Positions 33,516-46,205 are shown, counted from the first letter of the stretch. The stretch: 64,000 bases of DNA from Hemerocallis citrina (GCA_017893485.1 CM030368.1:180463654-180527653), one strand, 5' to 3'. The notes: a model not told the origin generated them from the letters alone. Numbers and translations: made by a program.

Positions 33516-34369
33516 CAATACCAAAATAAAAAACCAAGAAATATAGAACACATACGAACATCTATAACTATTATAATGGTAGAGTTGAGGTACACAAACA
33601 AATAAAATTAGGATATTACTTCATATAGAAATCAATTTGAAGTAAGGATATCCTTTCGTTTCAAACTCTTAAAAAGACCCACTACAAGATTTGAGCACAA
33701 TAAGTAGGTAATGAAGTTTGGTTCCATATTGCAAATCATTTAAGCAATTTAAATAATCACAGAAGCAAAATTATGTGAAATGCAAATACAACATACCTAT
33801 ATATAGAACACGTGCATTATACTAGTTTTGATTACTAATAGTCATATCCTAATTTTACTCACAAAATCTACATTTACTCACAAATTATACAAATTCTACA
33901 TTATACTGGTTCAATTATACTTTTACTCACAAATCACAAATTCTACACACATTACAAGCAAATCGTTCAACCCCGAGATCTACACACATTACCAGCAAAT
34001 CGTTCACAAATTCTACACACACGACCACAAATTACACACAATATATATACAACATTAGAAAATATAGAGTTTGAGAAATATACCTCAATTTTCACGCAAG
34101 AATTGAACCACGAGATACACCCCCAAATCGTTCAACCCCTTTGTGAGGAACGCCACCGCAATCACCACAAACTCGAAAGAACCACCCCCAAATCGTTCAA
34201 CCCCTTTTTGATGAACGCCACCGCAATCACCACAAAAATCGAAAAAACGAGCAAACACAAAGTGGGCAATGGGACTGGGATGAGATAGTGAAGAATTTAG
34301 GAGTTAATCGACAACTAATTTGATGGAATAGGCCTTAAATCGAAGATTCAAGATGATGGGTTAGGGTTT
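33516..34369. other. MULE 2 interior, non-coding
   Basis: AT-rich sequence with repeated short words (TTCTACACACATTAC near 33951 and 33983; CCCAAATCGTTCAACCCC near 34121 and 34186, within a 65-bp tandem repeat). No supported gene. Confidence 0.55.
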
Positions 34370-34753
34370 ACGCGAGCATATAAGGAGAAAGAAAGAGAAA
34401 GTGAGATCTGTTTTGGAGGCGGGGGGTTTAAGTCCCAAACGACGCTCGCTTTTTGAAAAAACGAGTGTGGGTTAATTACCCCCGCTTTTTCAAAAAGCGA
34501 GTGTTGCTGGGCAAAGAAGGCCAAGACTCGCTATTTGAAAAAGCGAGTGTTTTATAATCCCTCACGCTTTTTCAAAAAGCGAGTCTTAGGTTTCCAATTT
34601 TCTGAAACCTAAGACTCGCTTTCTGAAAAAGCGTGAGGAATTATACCACACTCGCTTTTTCAAAAAGCGAGTGGGGCGTTTATGGAAATTTATAAAAAAA
34701 AGGGTCGTTTGTGGCAAAACTTTTGCAAAAAGGGTCATTTTGGGAAAAATTTC
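34370..34753 (-). repeat. MULE 2 right terminal inverted repeat
   Basis: Inverse copy of 31308-31700 with the same palindromic words and the same hairpin (about 34584-34618). Confidence 0.9.
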
Positions 34754-34762
34754 AGATTATTT

Positions 34763-35040
34763 AAAGTCCTTTGACTCTTCAACTCATATTTTTAGTGTAT
34801 TTTGCAACCTGTAGCGTTCCCTCGCTTAAACGGATATATGCAATTTAGTCCTCTAAATTATAACAATTACAATTGAACCTCAATGGCTCAATTTTATGTT
34901 TTTTTTAATTTAATAATAATTAGAGATATAAAATAACTACAATCTCTTATAGAGATATAATAACTACAATCTCTCGTACTGAACGTCAATTGCATCAGCC
35001 TTAATAAGATCAACATCATTATTCAGAAAAATAAGAAAAT
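34763..35040. other. Intergenic, no gene seen
   Basis: AT-rich stretch between MULE 2 and the LINE RNase H remnant, with a local repeat of AACTACAATCTCT near 34935 and 34967. Nothing else visible. Confidence 0.45.
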
Positions 35041-36140
35041 CCTTATTAGTAGACCGCTTACGCTAAGCTAAATAATCTGCACAGAAGTTCATTCCGAAAG
35101 ATATGCACAAGTGACACAGTGATTTCATCCACCAAGTTGAGAATGTCTTCATGAATAGGGTCCATTCTGCTCCTTTGCACAATCTAATTCATCATTGCCT
35201 GTGAGTCGCCCTCGATGCAAACTGGGTCACCTTGCAACATTCTCAAGGCTGCCCATATACCTAGTTCGCCTTTCAGCGATGTTGATGGATCTGGTGTTGG
35301 AAAATAATCTATGTGGGCTCACATATGTGACTAAATGTATAATTGCTATTCTAAAGTCTAACCCAAATTAAAGTGATCTAATCAAGATTAAGTAATCGGT
35401 TAAAAGCTTATAATTTAAAGTGTGATATAACACGTGTAGAGACCGTAAAGTAAATTTCTTATTTTGTGATGGGCAAAATTGAAAATCAATAATTATCAAT
35501 TAGGGTTATGGTCTCCTATATATACGCATCTTCTTATTTCATCTGTCATCCCATCAACAGAAGAATAGAGAGACGGCCTCTCATAGAAGTGCCTATTATA
35601 TAGGAAGATCCAAACCCTCTGCCCAATTTCCATCAATGGCTTTAGGTTAGTGCTTCCGCTTTTAATGTTCTTTTTCTTTTAATTTAGCAAAGATCAATAG
35701 TTTCATGATTTAGGATTTTATATTAAACCACTTTTGCAACATAATTAAGATCTAGATTCATAGAAATATGTTTTAAATTGTTATTAATGTTTTATGCATG
35801 TTCTTAAGTGTATATAAAATTGCAACATCTGGTCATTACAGGTCCACTGCCAATAAATCCATACCCCACAGAGTGGTAATCAAGAGAACCATCGAAGTTA
35901 ATTTTCAAAGTACCTTGTGCTGGAGCTTCCCATTGAACCAGGCGCGGTTGAGTAGTTGGTCTACTATGATAATAAAGGAAACCAAAATTCTGCAACCTCT
36001 CCAATTGCAATGTACTACTTCGTGGATAGCCACAAGCTTTCCAATACTCTTTCATAGCATTCACTAAAACACACACAGTGGAGGCCGGAGAGGAGTGATC
36101 TCACCCGAACACGAGCGAACAACATGCTTTCCAAATATGC
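35040..36140 (-). pseudogene. Plant L1 LINE RNase H domain remnant, split by a solo LTR
   Basis: Minus-strand coding traces read TWHIWKACCSLVFG, then QGTLKINFDGS and VGYGFI (35828-36120), and on the far side of the insertion ELGIWAALRMLQG, VCIEGDSQAM and DILNLVDEI (35050-35290). That order matches the reverse-transcriptase-associated RNase H domain (RVT_3) at the C-terminus of plant L1-like LINEs. Stops and small frame changes are present. The upstream reverse transcriptase is not here, so this is a fragment. Confidence 0.7.
35295..35827 (+). mobile_element. Solo LTR, copia type
   Basis: 533 bp starting TGTTGGAAAATAATC and ending TTGCAACA, between two copies of TCTGG (35290-35294 and 35828-35832). 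It contains a TATATATA box at 35517-35524. No primer site or internal region adjoins it, so it is what remains after recombination between two LTRs. It interrupts the RNase H remnant, which fixes the target. Confidence 0.9.
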
Positions 36141-36147
36141 CAAGTAA

Positions 36148-36585
36148 GAGCATCTCTAGCCCGTTGGCCATTTTGCCAAATTTTAAAAATTTTGGCAAAA
36201 AAAATGTTGTAGTAGTTGGCCAAATACCCAAGATTTGGGCTACATTTGGCTGACGAAATAGAAATTGCCAAAATACAGCAAACGAAAGAGGATTTACCGT
36301 CTATTTGATCGGACGGAAAATTATCTTTCGTCGCTTAATTTTTTCTTTATTTTTCCCCATCGGGCGGTGAATAAAACACCGTCGCAAAAATTGCGGATTT
36401 CTCATACGAGGGATTATTCCCCGTCTTTCGATTTTTTTTTTTTTTAATTAAAAAACAAACGGACGGGAGATGAAACCCCGTTTGTTCCATTTAAAAATAA
36501 AATAAAAATCAGAAATATTATGGGACGAGAGATAAAGCCCCGTCCCACACATTTCCACTTAAAAAATTCTATACAACCAGCATTC
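36148..36585. mobile_element. MITE with TAA target duplication (PIF/Harbinger-like)
   Basis: Starts GAGCATCTCTAGCC after a TAA (36145-36147) and ends ...CAGCATTC before a TAA (36586-36588). The interior has GACGG/CCGTC-type inverted words (GGGACGAGAGATAAAGCCCCGTCCC area). The start resembles the end of the MITE at 16002-16752. Right-end similarity is weak, so the class is tentative. Confidence 0.5.
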
Positions 36586-36657
36586 TAAGTAAATCTATGG
36601 GTTAAACTTAGGTTTAAAGGATAATTAAGTATGCCACATCATTAATTGCTCATTTAC

Positions 36658-36711
<54 letters not shown>

Positions 36712-36712
<1 letters not shown>

Positions 36713-36881
36713 GGGTAAAAAGGATATGAGCAACTTGCTCATTTAGTAAATGAGCAATTGATTATGTGTCATGCATGTGATACATTGGACAACTAATCCT
36801 TTAAGGATTTTCCAATCACATGTTTGCCACAGCATCAATTGCTCATTTACTAAATGAGCAAGTTGCTCATACCCCTTTTTT

Positions 36882-36883
<2 letters not shown>
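36712..36883 (+). mobile_element. Micron-like MITE inside (TA)n, copy 1
   Basis: About 172 bp whose ends are inverted repeats around GGATATGAGCAACTTGCTCATTTAG. It is flanked on both sides by long TA runs (36657-36711 and 36884-36916). No coding. A fragment of another copy lies at 36615-36658. Confidence 0.7.
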
Positions 36884-36916
<33 letters not shown>

Positions 36917-36920
<4 letters not shown>

Positions 36921-37490
36921 CTAGATTTGCCAGTGGGCACGTGCCTACGACACGTTTCGGAACGATACAACACACGAAAAGCCCTGTAAACAGTAAAACA
37001 ACAATTATGTAGTTAAAGTTTGAATAGTATGACAATAATTAGTTGTAAATAAAAGTCCATGTTTTTATTAGTATATGTTGAAAAAAAATTATAAATGAGG
37101 GTGTAAAACCCAACTTCTTAGAATTTTAAGGATGGAAAATGATGAAATTTAACTGTTGAAGAGATATTTGTTATTTTCAATATAACATGTGCAATAAAAA
37201 AACATAAAAATTCTAAAAATTTTACAAACCTAAAATCTTAAAATCTAAATTTCTAAGTAAATAAAGAAAGAATGGGAGAGAGAGAGAAAAAAAGAGAAAA
37301 ATATGAAAAAGTGAAGAGAGGAGAGAGATTGTAATAAAATAATGAGTTTTTTAGTTTTGGGGAAAATTTTTTAATTTTGGGGTTTGAAATTTTGGGCGGA
37401 AAAATATGTTTTGTAAGAATCAATCTAGGCCATTGGTTTTAGAGGAGATTGAATGAGAGCCACTTGATAGCTTTCTTTGTAATTTATTTT
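36917..37490. other. AT-rich spacer between the two Micron-like elements
   Basis: No gene. It begins with a short GC-richer word, GTGGGCACGTGCC, near 36935. The rest is AT-rich with a GA-rich stretch at 37262-37330. Confidence 0.4.
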
Positions 37491-37506
37491 ATATATATAT
37501 ATATAT

Positions 37507-37680
37507 AGGGGAAAAGGGGTATGAGCAACTTGGTCATTTTGTAAATAAGCAATTGATGATGTGGCATACATGTGATTGGATAATCATTAAAAGGGTTAGT
37601 TGTCCAATGTATCACATGCATGCCACATAATCAATTGCTCATTTACTAAATGAGCAAGTTGCTCATATCCCTTTTACCCA
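37507..37680 (-). mobile_element. Micron-like MITE inside (TA)n, copy 2
   Basis: About 174 bp, the inverse of the element at 36712-36883, again bordered by TA runs (37490-37506 and 37681-37689). Two copies in opposite orientation, both in TA runs, indicate target preference. Confidence 0.7.
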
Positions 37681-37689
37681 TATATATAT

Positions 37690-39985
37690 TGAAAACTACT
37701 GGGTGTTACAATAGACATAACTCAAGATGAATGGAATATACTTCTAAAGCTAAGGGAAGATATAACTCAACTATACAAGCTGGAGAAAATTAAATGAGAA
37801 CAGCAATCCAGAATTTCATGGCTCAAAGATGGAGACACGAATACTACTTTTTACCACCGCACGAAGGTCTAATCTCATCCTCTTGGTCCATATAGAGGAT
37901 GGAAAAATCCATGCTGAAGATGAAATCAAAAAGGCGTTCCAAACCAACTACAAAAACCTATTTAGGCGCAAGACGGACTTTCGAATGCCCATTAGAGCTG
38001 ACTTCTGGCAAAATAACTCAAAAGAGCTCCTACAAAAACTTAGGTCCATTGAAGCCCCCATCCACGAAAGAGGAAACTAAGGAAGTAATCTCTCAAATGG
38101 GAAAGGAAAAGGCTTCGGGTCTGGACGGGTTCCTGATCCTTTTTACTACACCTTCTGAGTGGAGATTAAAGACGACTTGCTATCAGTTCTAACCGAATTT
38201 CATGACCATAAGCTCAAACCAGTAGAATCAATCTTGTCGAAGTGGTTCTCATTCCCAAAAAAAGAGGAATCATCCTGGGTAGGGGATTCTGGCCCATTAG
38301 CCTCCTAAATTGTTCGATCCAAATATTTCCAAAGATTCTTATGAACATATTAAGGACGTAATAAACAAATTAATCAGTAAAGAACACACTGGGTTTATCA
38401 TGGGTCGCTGCATCTTCGACTGTATCGCGACAGTGGAAGAAGCCATCCACCAGTGCCACAACTCAAATGACAAAAGCTACCTGTTGTAACTGGACTTCGA
38501 GAAAGCTTACGATTCGGTGGACTGGGATTGCCTGTTAGATGCACTCTGAGATAAAGAATTTGGTGACAGGTGGATCTGCCATTGTCTCACCTCCAGTAGG
38601 ATGGCTATCATGGTTAAGCGGGTCAACCATTCTCCTGTAGACGAGGACTACGGCATGTGGACCCTCTGTCCCCCCTTTTGTTCACTATTGTAACAGATGT
38701 TCTAAAATCAATGATAGAAAACTGCAAAAGGGAGGGTTGGATAGACCTATCTCCAGTGGAGAAATTGTTCGAGATGTATGATCCTATAATATGCAGACGA
38801 TACTTTATTGTTTGGAAATGGGGACCCGGGGAAGACCATTATGTTCAAAGGAGTACTTTACAATTTTTGAAGTTTGGTCCGGTATTAGGATTAACTTCCA
38901 TAAGAGCGCTCTTGTTCTAATAGCTTTGCTCATTGAGGAGTACACGCTCATCCTAAACTATAAAACTAAGGGTTTTAACATCAAATACCTGGGGCTACCA
39001 GTCAAACCAGGTAAGTTAAAGAAAGCTTACGGGTTTCCGATCATCAACCGGGTGGAGAACACGCTTGCTGGGTGGAAAGGCCCTATCTCTAGGAGGTCGT
39101 GTTATTTTGATCAACTTGGCACTATCCAATATTCCAAATTACTATCTATCCTTTTTTGATATGCCTAAATAGGTTATACAAAGAATCAATCAACTTTGAA
39201 AACGGTTCTTATGGAAAGGTGAAGATACGGATAAGGGGGAATACCACCTTATTAAATGGGAAAAAGTCTGCATGAAGAAGATGCATGGGGGTTTAGGCGT
39301 CATTGACATCGAAGACATGAACCTGGCATTACTTGGCAAATGGTGGTGGAAAGTGTTCCACCCTAATGGAGAAGGGTGACAAGATTCTTTTGAAGTGTAC
39401 CTACAAGGGAAAGGGTCACGAAATCTGGGATTTAGAGTTGGCTGAAGAATCTCCTGTTTATGGAGAGGGGTCTCCAAAACTTATGATAAATTTCATAGTT
39501 GTGTTACTTCGTTCATTAACATCGGCAGGATGCTTAAATTCAGGTTAGACAAATGATGTGGAGCTCATACTTTCATAGAACTGTTCTTGGACTTATATGA
39601 ACATGCCATGCAACCACACTGTATGGTAGCCAAGGCCTGGCAATGGGGGTCATGAAAAACAACTTTCAGGCATCAACTTCCTGACAGATTGGAAGAAATG
39701 CAAATATTTCTAAGTCAAGTGGGAGTGAAATTCTCATACGGCCCAGACTGGAAAGAGTGGGGACATGAGAAAGGTGGTTCCTTCACGGTTCGCTCGCTGT
39801 ATAACCACATCACTGTATAACCGCATCACTTTAGAGGATGTACATCAAAATGGCCAATTATAACCTAGAAAGCCATGGTCCCTCTATTAATCAAGGTATT
39901 CTGATGGTTAGACCTCAATGATGCGATATTGACAAGGGAAAACCTGGTCAAGAGGCTGCCCAATATTGAGACCACCTATGGATTT
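37690..39985 (+). pseudogene. L1-like LINE reverse transcriptase gene, decayed (LINE 1)
   Basis: Traces of a plant LINE ORF2 appear in order: WLKDGDTNTTFYHRT (37815), GKEKASGLDGF (38100), HTGFIMGRCIFDCI (38385), the RT motif LDFEKAYDSVDWDCL (38490), LGLPVKPGKLKKAYG (38990), and the zinc-binding RVT end NDAILTRENLVKRLPN (39915-39965). Many stops and frame changes break it. It is cut off abruptly at 39985, exactly where the copia 2 LTR begins. Confidence 0.85.
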
Positions 39986-40725
39986 TGCAAATCTCATATC
40001 GGATTACATACGACTTGTGTGCAGACACGAATGTCGGATCGACGTGAACTCACCCCGTGCAGAGCCATTTTTTGCTACAGTTTGTTTTCCCCGATCTATA
40101 ATAGCCGAAGTAAATGCAGAAACAGTATTGTCTGCCATTTATTCATGCTTTAAACTGCATGAACGGTTTTGTCTGCCGTTACAATGGTGCATTTAAGCTC
40201 ATGTTTGCCATTACAGTTGATGCAGTCAATGAGTTGTCTGCCGTTACGATTTTCACCCTTGGCCCTATCAATAGAGGTTCCTCTCTCCTGAATCAACACA
40301 TCAGAAACTCTTCTCTTCCTCAAACCCTCTGTTCTGTACTTAAAGTCGTATTCCATTCTTCGGTCGTGTGTTGATAGATTTTAGACGTTTTCCTGTTCAA
40401 GAGTGTGACGTGGTGCTTACGCCAACTCTTCTGTCATTGCATCCTGGAAGATAGACTCATACTCAAATTCCAGCACCCGGAAGAGGCGAAATCTATTTTA
40501 AGGAGATTGTGTGGTACATGAGCCTCGTGCAAATTGTTTGGTTTATAATTTGGTTATTTCCTCTTTCTTTTCTTTTCATTTGTTGGTTTTTTCTCCCTAT
40601 TCTTTTTCTCCGATTTTGTGCCTCTTAATAATATTTGGATTTTCTGCAAACATTTTATAATCAAAGTTGTAACAAAGAGAATAACTTTCCCTAAGTTTGT
40701 TTTATTTTAAACAAATATTGTAACA
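39986..40725 (+). repeat. copia 2, 5' LTR
   Basis: Shares its whole length with the 3' LTR, from TGCAAATCTC to ATTGTAACA. The TATA box (TATAAATA in the 3' LTR at 45977-45984) is TATCAATA here (40266-40273). LTR-like words also occur upstream of 45686 (AGTCCCACGTTGG), so this copy might instead be truncated at its 5' side. Confidence 0.8.
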
Positions 40726-40834
40726 AACTTAAAAAACATTTTGATTTTCTTCCTTTCTGATTTTGAGGCACTCTTTTTATTTTCTTTTTTCGTTCTAAAA
40801 ATTTACACTCATGTTGTGTATTTTCATATTGAAA

Positions 40835-43800
40835 ATGACAAATGCATCGGAGAATGTTGTTGTGGCTGAAACGGTCAAAGTACCAGTTGCTGATGCGATA
40901 CAAGTGTCGATTGTTGATGTGCCACGAGTGTTAATGCCAGTCGTTGTACCTGTCTCGGTCTCTCATGGGGAGAAACCTAAGAAGTTCAACGGGCGGAATT
41001 TCAAAAGGTGGCAACATAAAATAATGTTCTACTTGATGACCACCTTGAACCTCGCAAGATTCTTGAACGAAGAAGCTCCAAATCGTAAGAAAAATGAGCA
41101 AGATAACCAAGTTATCGCCGTTGTGGATGCTTAAAAAAATGTTGATTACTTATGTAGAAACTAAATAATGAACGGATTAGCCGATTCTTTGTACAATGTT
41201 TATATTGATAAAAGAACAGGTAAAGAACTTTGGGAATCTCTAGATCATAAATATAAAACTGAGGATGCCGGCGCCAAGAAATTCATTATGGGTTACTTAC
41301 TAGACTATAAAATGGTAGATTCCAAAATGGTAATCAATTAGGTTCAAGAAATTCAACTGATCTTGCATGAGATACATGCTGAAGGTATGAACCAAAGTAA
41401 AATCTTTCAAGTTGCTTGTATTATTGAAAAATTGCTAGCGGGTTAGAAAGACTTCAAAAATTACTTGAAGCATAAGCGGAAGAAAATGAGCATTGAGGAT
41501 CTCATTATCAGGCTTTGTATTGAAGAAGACAATATAGATTTTAAAAAGGTTGGAGTCATCAGTCATGCGGCCAAGGCTAACGTGGTGGAACATAGTCAAC
41601 GTTCCAAAAGGCACAACAACAAGGGGTCCAAGTTGGGGCCTAAGGGAGGAATCTCTAAGAAGCTGAAGTTTCAAGGCAAGTGCTTCAACTGTGACAAGCT
41701 AGGTCACAAGTCTACGGATTGCAGCCTACCCAAGAGGAACAGGAATCGAAAAGCAAATATTGTTGAAGGCAATGCTCGAGATGTTTCTGATATCAACCTC
41801 TCAGCTATGGTCTCAGAGGTGAACATGATAGGTTCAAACCCCAAGGAATGGTGGATTGACACTGGAGCAACTCGACACGTGTGCTCCAACAGAAGTATGT
41901 TCTCCACTTTCGAACCATTAGAGAATGAGGAGAAGATGTTTATAGGGAGCTCGGCTACTTTAGAAATCAAGGGTCAAAGCAAGGTGATCTTGAAGATGAC
42001 TTTTGGAAAGGAACTGACTCTGAACAATGTTGCATATGTTCCTGAAATCCGTAAAAACATGGTATCTGGTTCGCTGCTTAATAATCACGGATTTCATTTA
42101 GTTTTTTGAGTCAAAAAAATTTATTTTCTTAAAGAGTGGAATGTATGTTGGTAGAAAATACATGGGTGGTGGAATGTTCAAACTCAATGTAATGACCATG
42201 GTCAAGAATATCAATAAAGCTAGCTCTTCTATGTATATGCTTGACTATTCTAATTTATGGCATGGTAGACTAGGACATGTTAATTATGATACTTTGCGTA
42301 GACTAATTAACTTGAATCACATACCAACATTCCAAATTGATTCCAAACACAAGTGTGAAACTTGTGTTGAGGTAAAACTAACAAGACCATCGTTTAGAAG
42401 TGTTGAAAGAAACACTGAACCACTTGATTGAATTCACACTGATATTTGTGATTTGATAGCACAAAATATTGTTATGTGTACTTGCTTAAAAGCAAGGACA
42501 AAGCGATAGAGAAATTTGTTCTCTACAAAAATGAAGTTGAGAATCAACTCAACAAGAAAATTAAGGCACTAAGAAGTGACCGAGGTGGAGAGTATGAATC
42601 GTCATTTGCTGAAACTTGTGCTAAGCATGTGATTATACATGAAACCACAGCGTCATATTCTCCTCAGTCCAACGATGTTGCTGAGCGAAAGAATCGTACA
42701 TTTAAGGAAATGATGAATGCAATGTTAATAAGTTCTGGTTTGCCATCAAACTTGTGGGGAAAAGCTGTTCTTTCAGCCAATTTCCTTTTGAATAAGGTAC
42801 CCAAAAAGAAAGAAGAGAAAACTCCATATGAGCTATGGAAAGGAAGAGAGTCATCCTACAATTATTTGCGAATGTAGGGATGTCTTTCTAAAGTGGCAGT
42901 ACCTCCACCTAAGAAAGTGAAAATATGATCCAAAACGGTTGATTGCATCTTCGTTGGTTATGCACATAATAGCAGTACTTATCGGTTCTTGGTATACAAA
43001 ACCAATATCTTTGATATACCAGAGAATACGATAATGGAGTCTAGAAATGCATCGTTCTTTGAAGATATATTTCCATGGAAGTCTAAGGAAGAACCAAGTT
43101 CTTCCAAATAATCACATGAGACTATCAGTAAAAATAGTGAAAACCAAGATGAAGTTGAGGAGGAACCTAGACATAGTAAAAGAACAAGAACGAAAAAATC
43201 TTTTGGTTCAGATTTCTTGACTTTTATGCTTGAAGGTGGACCCCAAACTTTCAAAGAAGCGATGAGCTCTAGTGATAGTCCTCTATGGAAAGAAGACATT
43301 GAGAGAGAAATTGATTCTATCTTACAAAATCATACTTGGGAACTAGTGAATCTTCCACCAGGTAGTAAACCTTTGTGTTCCAAGTGGATTTTCAAGAGAA
43401 AATTGAAAGCCGATTGATCAACTGATAAATACAAGGTAAGACCTGTTATCAAAGGTATAGATAAAAGGAAGGTTTGAATTACTTTGATACATATTCTCCT
43501 GTGATGAGAATTTTATTAGGATGGTACTTGTAAGCATCCTTGCGTAATCTTGAAGTACATCAAATGGATGTGAAAATAGTTTTTCTTAATGGAGATTTAG
43601 ATAAAGAAATCTACATGGAATAACCTGAGGGTTTTTCAGCTATAGGACAAGCAAAGAATGTTTGTAAACTGGTGAAGTCATTATATAGATTAAAACAAGC
43701 ACCAAAGCAAGGACATGAGAAATTTGACAATGTCATGATGAAAAATTGTTTCAAGATCAATGAATGTGATAAATACGTATATGTCAAAGATACTGAAAGT

Positions 43801-44771
43801 GGATATGTCATAATATGCTTGTATGTAAATGATATGCTTATTGTTGGAAGCAGTGATAAGATGATTAAATCTACTAAAAATATGTTGAACTCAAGATTTG
43901 ACATGAAAGACACGTGACTAGCTGATATTATATTGGAATTAAAATTACAAGAACATCAGCCGAGCTTGTTTTAAGACAGTCACATTATATTGACAATATT
44001 CTTGAAAATTTTGATAAGGATAATTTTGGAATTGCCAGAACTCTAATAGATCTAACTTTATATTTATCCAAGAATAAAGGTGAGAGTATTTCTCAAGTAG
44101 AATACTCTGGAATCATAGGTAGTATAATGTACTTAATGAGTTGTACAAGATCAGACATAGCCTATGCAGTGAGTAAACTAAGTAGATATATGAGTAATGC
44201 TGGAAGCGAGCATTGGTAAGTAATTACAAGAGTACTGAAGTACTTGAGTTTTACTCGTAACTATAAGTTGTATTATACGAGATATGCGACTGTACTTGAA
44301 GGATATAGTGATGTGAACTGGATATCTAGTGATAATTCAAAATTTACTAGTGGTTATGTGTTTACACTAGGTGGTGCAGCAGTTTCTTGGAAATCCTCGA
44401 AATAAATAGTGATCGCTAAATCCACGATGGAATATGAATTTATCGCACTGGAAAAATGTTGGAAAGAAGCTGAAAGGTTACACCACTTCCTTGAGGATAT
44501 TCCAAGGTGAACAAAGTCTGTGCCTCCAATCTGCATACATTCAGATAGTCAATCTATAATTTGTAGAGCACAGAGCAATATATATAATGGTAAATCTAGA
44601 CATATTCGCCGAAGAAATAATACCATTAGAAAACTACTCTCTACTGGGGCTATCTCTGTGGACTATGTAAAATCAAAGGATAACATTGCGGATCCGCTAA
44701 ACAAAGGGTTAAACAGAGAATTAATTGATAGGTCATCGAGGGGAATGAGACTAAAGCCCATGAAAGAATAA
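40835..44771 (+). pseudogene. copia 2 gag-pol
   Basis: Gag starts MTNASENVVV at 40835. A zinc knuckle CFNCDKLGHKSTDC lies at 41682-41723. Protease shows WWIDTGATRHVC near 41850, GAG-pre-integrase LWHGRLGHVNYDTLRRL near 42255, and integrase RSDRGGEYESSF and DVAERKNRTFKEM near 42575-42705. Reverse transcriptase has VHQMDVKIVFLNGDLDKEIY and YVNDMLIVG (catalytic YVDD changed to YVND) near 43560 and 43825. RNase H runs from GYSDVNW (44300) to DNIADPLNKGLN (44690). Numerous stops and frame changes separate the blocks, so it is dead. Confidence 0.9.
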
Positions 44772-45685
44772 GTCGATACAATGGACACCCAACCTAATTG
44801 ACTGGAGATCCCAAGATCTAGTTTCAAAGAGACAACTAAATTGTAAAGACCATGTTGGATCACTATGGAGACTTTTCCATGTCCATTCCCATGACGAAAC
44901 AGTGATTCTCGTAAGGTAAGAGGTTAAGCTAGGCTTTTAATGATTCTTATGCATCGAAAATTTGAGCAGAGTAATGTGGGTTACTCTTAACTAAGAACTA
45001 ACCTATGTAAAAGGGAAGAAGGGCCGCTTCGAAGGGAATAGTTTAGGGAGACATTCCTATTAAGTTCTTACGGAATTAGGCGTATGTTCATGACCAAAAC
45101 GAACATAACAGTGAGAACTCAAATACGTTAGGAAGATTCATGTTTGAGATGTCATCATTGACAAATGACAGAACAGTTCAACGACATCGCGTCTACTGTT
45201 TAGTTAGTAAGTAATAATATTTTCATAAGGGAATGTTCAAAGGGTAACACCTACCTATCCTATGAAGGTCTGGACTGCTGAATTCTTTCACCAAGTCAGT
45301 CGTGTCAGTATGCCGTTTCTGTGGTCGTCAATTTCATTCATGTGGGGAATGATAGAAAAGGGGTATTTTATACACCATTTATGAACCAGTTTTTTAGAAA
45401 CTTTTTGAGTAAAATCCCCTATGAATTAGTGAGAGATCTTGATGGATTTGTGTTCTCCTTCATGAGTGGATCAAAATCATATATTTACTTGCTCAAAACG
45501 GTTATCGGGTGAATGAGAAATTGCCTCCCAAAGTGAGGCAGTTTTATTTTTGAAAATAAGTTGAGGGATTTTAGTCCCACGTTGGAAAAATCAAAACGAA
45601 TTATAAGATGATATATAATAACCTATTTCTTGGCATTGTAAGATAGCAAGCCAAAAGGCTCTCTCTCGTGCGCGGAGGGGGAGTG
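44772..45685. other. copia 2 region between pol and the 3' LTR, no gene
   Basis: About 0.9 kb of non-coding retrotransposon sequence, ending in the polypurine tract (45676-45685). A hairpin-like run TGCCTCCCAAAGTGAGGCA lies at 45522-45540. Confidence 0.6.
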
Positions 45686-46205
45686 CAAATCTCAGACCGG
45701 ATTGCACGCGACTTGTGTGCGCCCGCATGTCATGCGAACACGAATGTCGGACCGACGTGAACCCACCCCGTGCAGAGTCATTTTTTGCTATAATTTTTTT
45801 CTCGATCTGTAATGAACGAAATAAATACATAAATGATTTTGTCTGCCATTTATTCAATATTTAAACTGCAGGAACAGTTTTGTCCGCCGTTACAATGGTG
45901 CATTTAAGCTCATGTCTGTCGTTACAGTTGATGCTGTCAATGAGTTGTCTGTCATTACGATTTTCACCATTGGCCCTATAAATAGAGGCCCCTCTCCCCT
46001 GAATCAACACACCAAAAACTCTTCTCTTCCCCAAACCCTCTATTCTGTACATAAAGTCGTGTTCCATTCTTCAGTATGTGGTGATAGATTTCAGACGATG
46101 TCCAATTTAAGAGTGTGACATGGTTCCTGTGCTAATTCTTCTGTCGTTGCATCCTGGGACACAGACACCAACTCAAATTCCAGCACCTGGAAGAGGCAAA
46201 ATCTG

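Larger units (their letters stand above)
31308..34753 (+). mobile_element. Mutator-like element (MULE 2), internally deleted
   Basis: The 3446-bp element lies between two copies of AGATTATTT (31299-31307 and 34754-34762), a perfect 9-bp duplication. Its TIRs of about 390 bp begin GAATTTTTTCCC and, from the right, GAAATTTTTCCC. They are filled with copies of CTCGCTTTTTCAAAAAGCGAG and variants. Inside is the N-terminal part of a MuDR-type transposase; the catalytic domain is missing. It sits just upstream of the NT-C2 gene. Confidence 0.93.

Noticed and set aside
36920..37480. Possible Helitron (GTGGGCACGTGCC start, ACTAG words)
   Set aside because: No TC start with a 3' hairpin and CTRR end could be fixed, and no Rep/helicase sequence is present.
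43672..43917. Endogenous pararetrovirus reading of the RT fragments
   Set aside because: Domain order (integrase before reverse transcriptase), primer sites and LTRs identify copia retrotransposons. No movement or coat protein motifs are seen.
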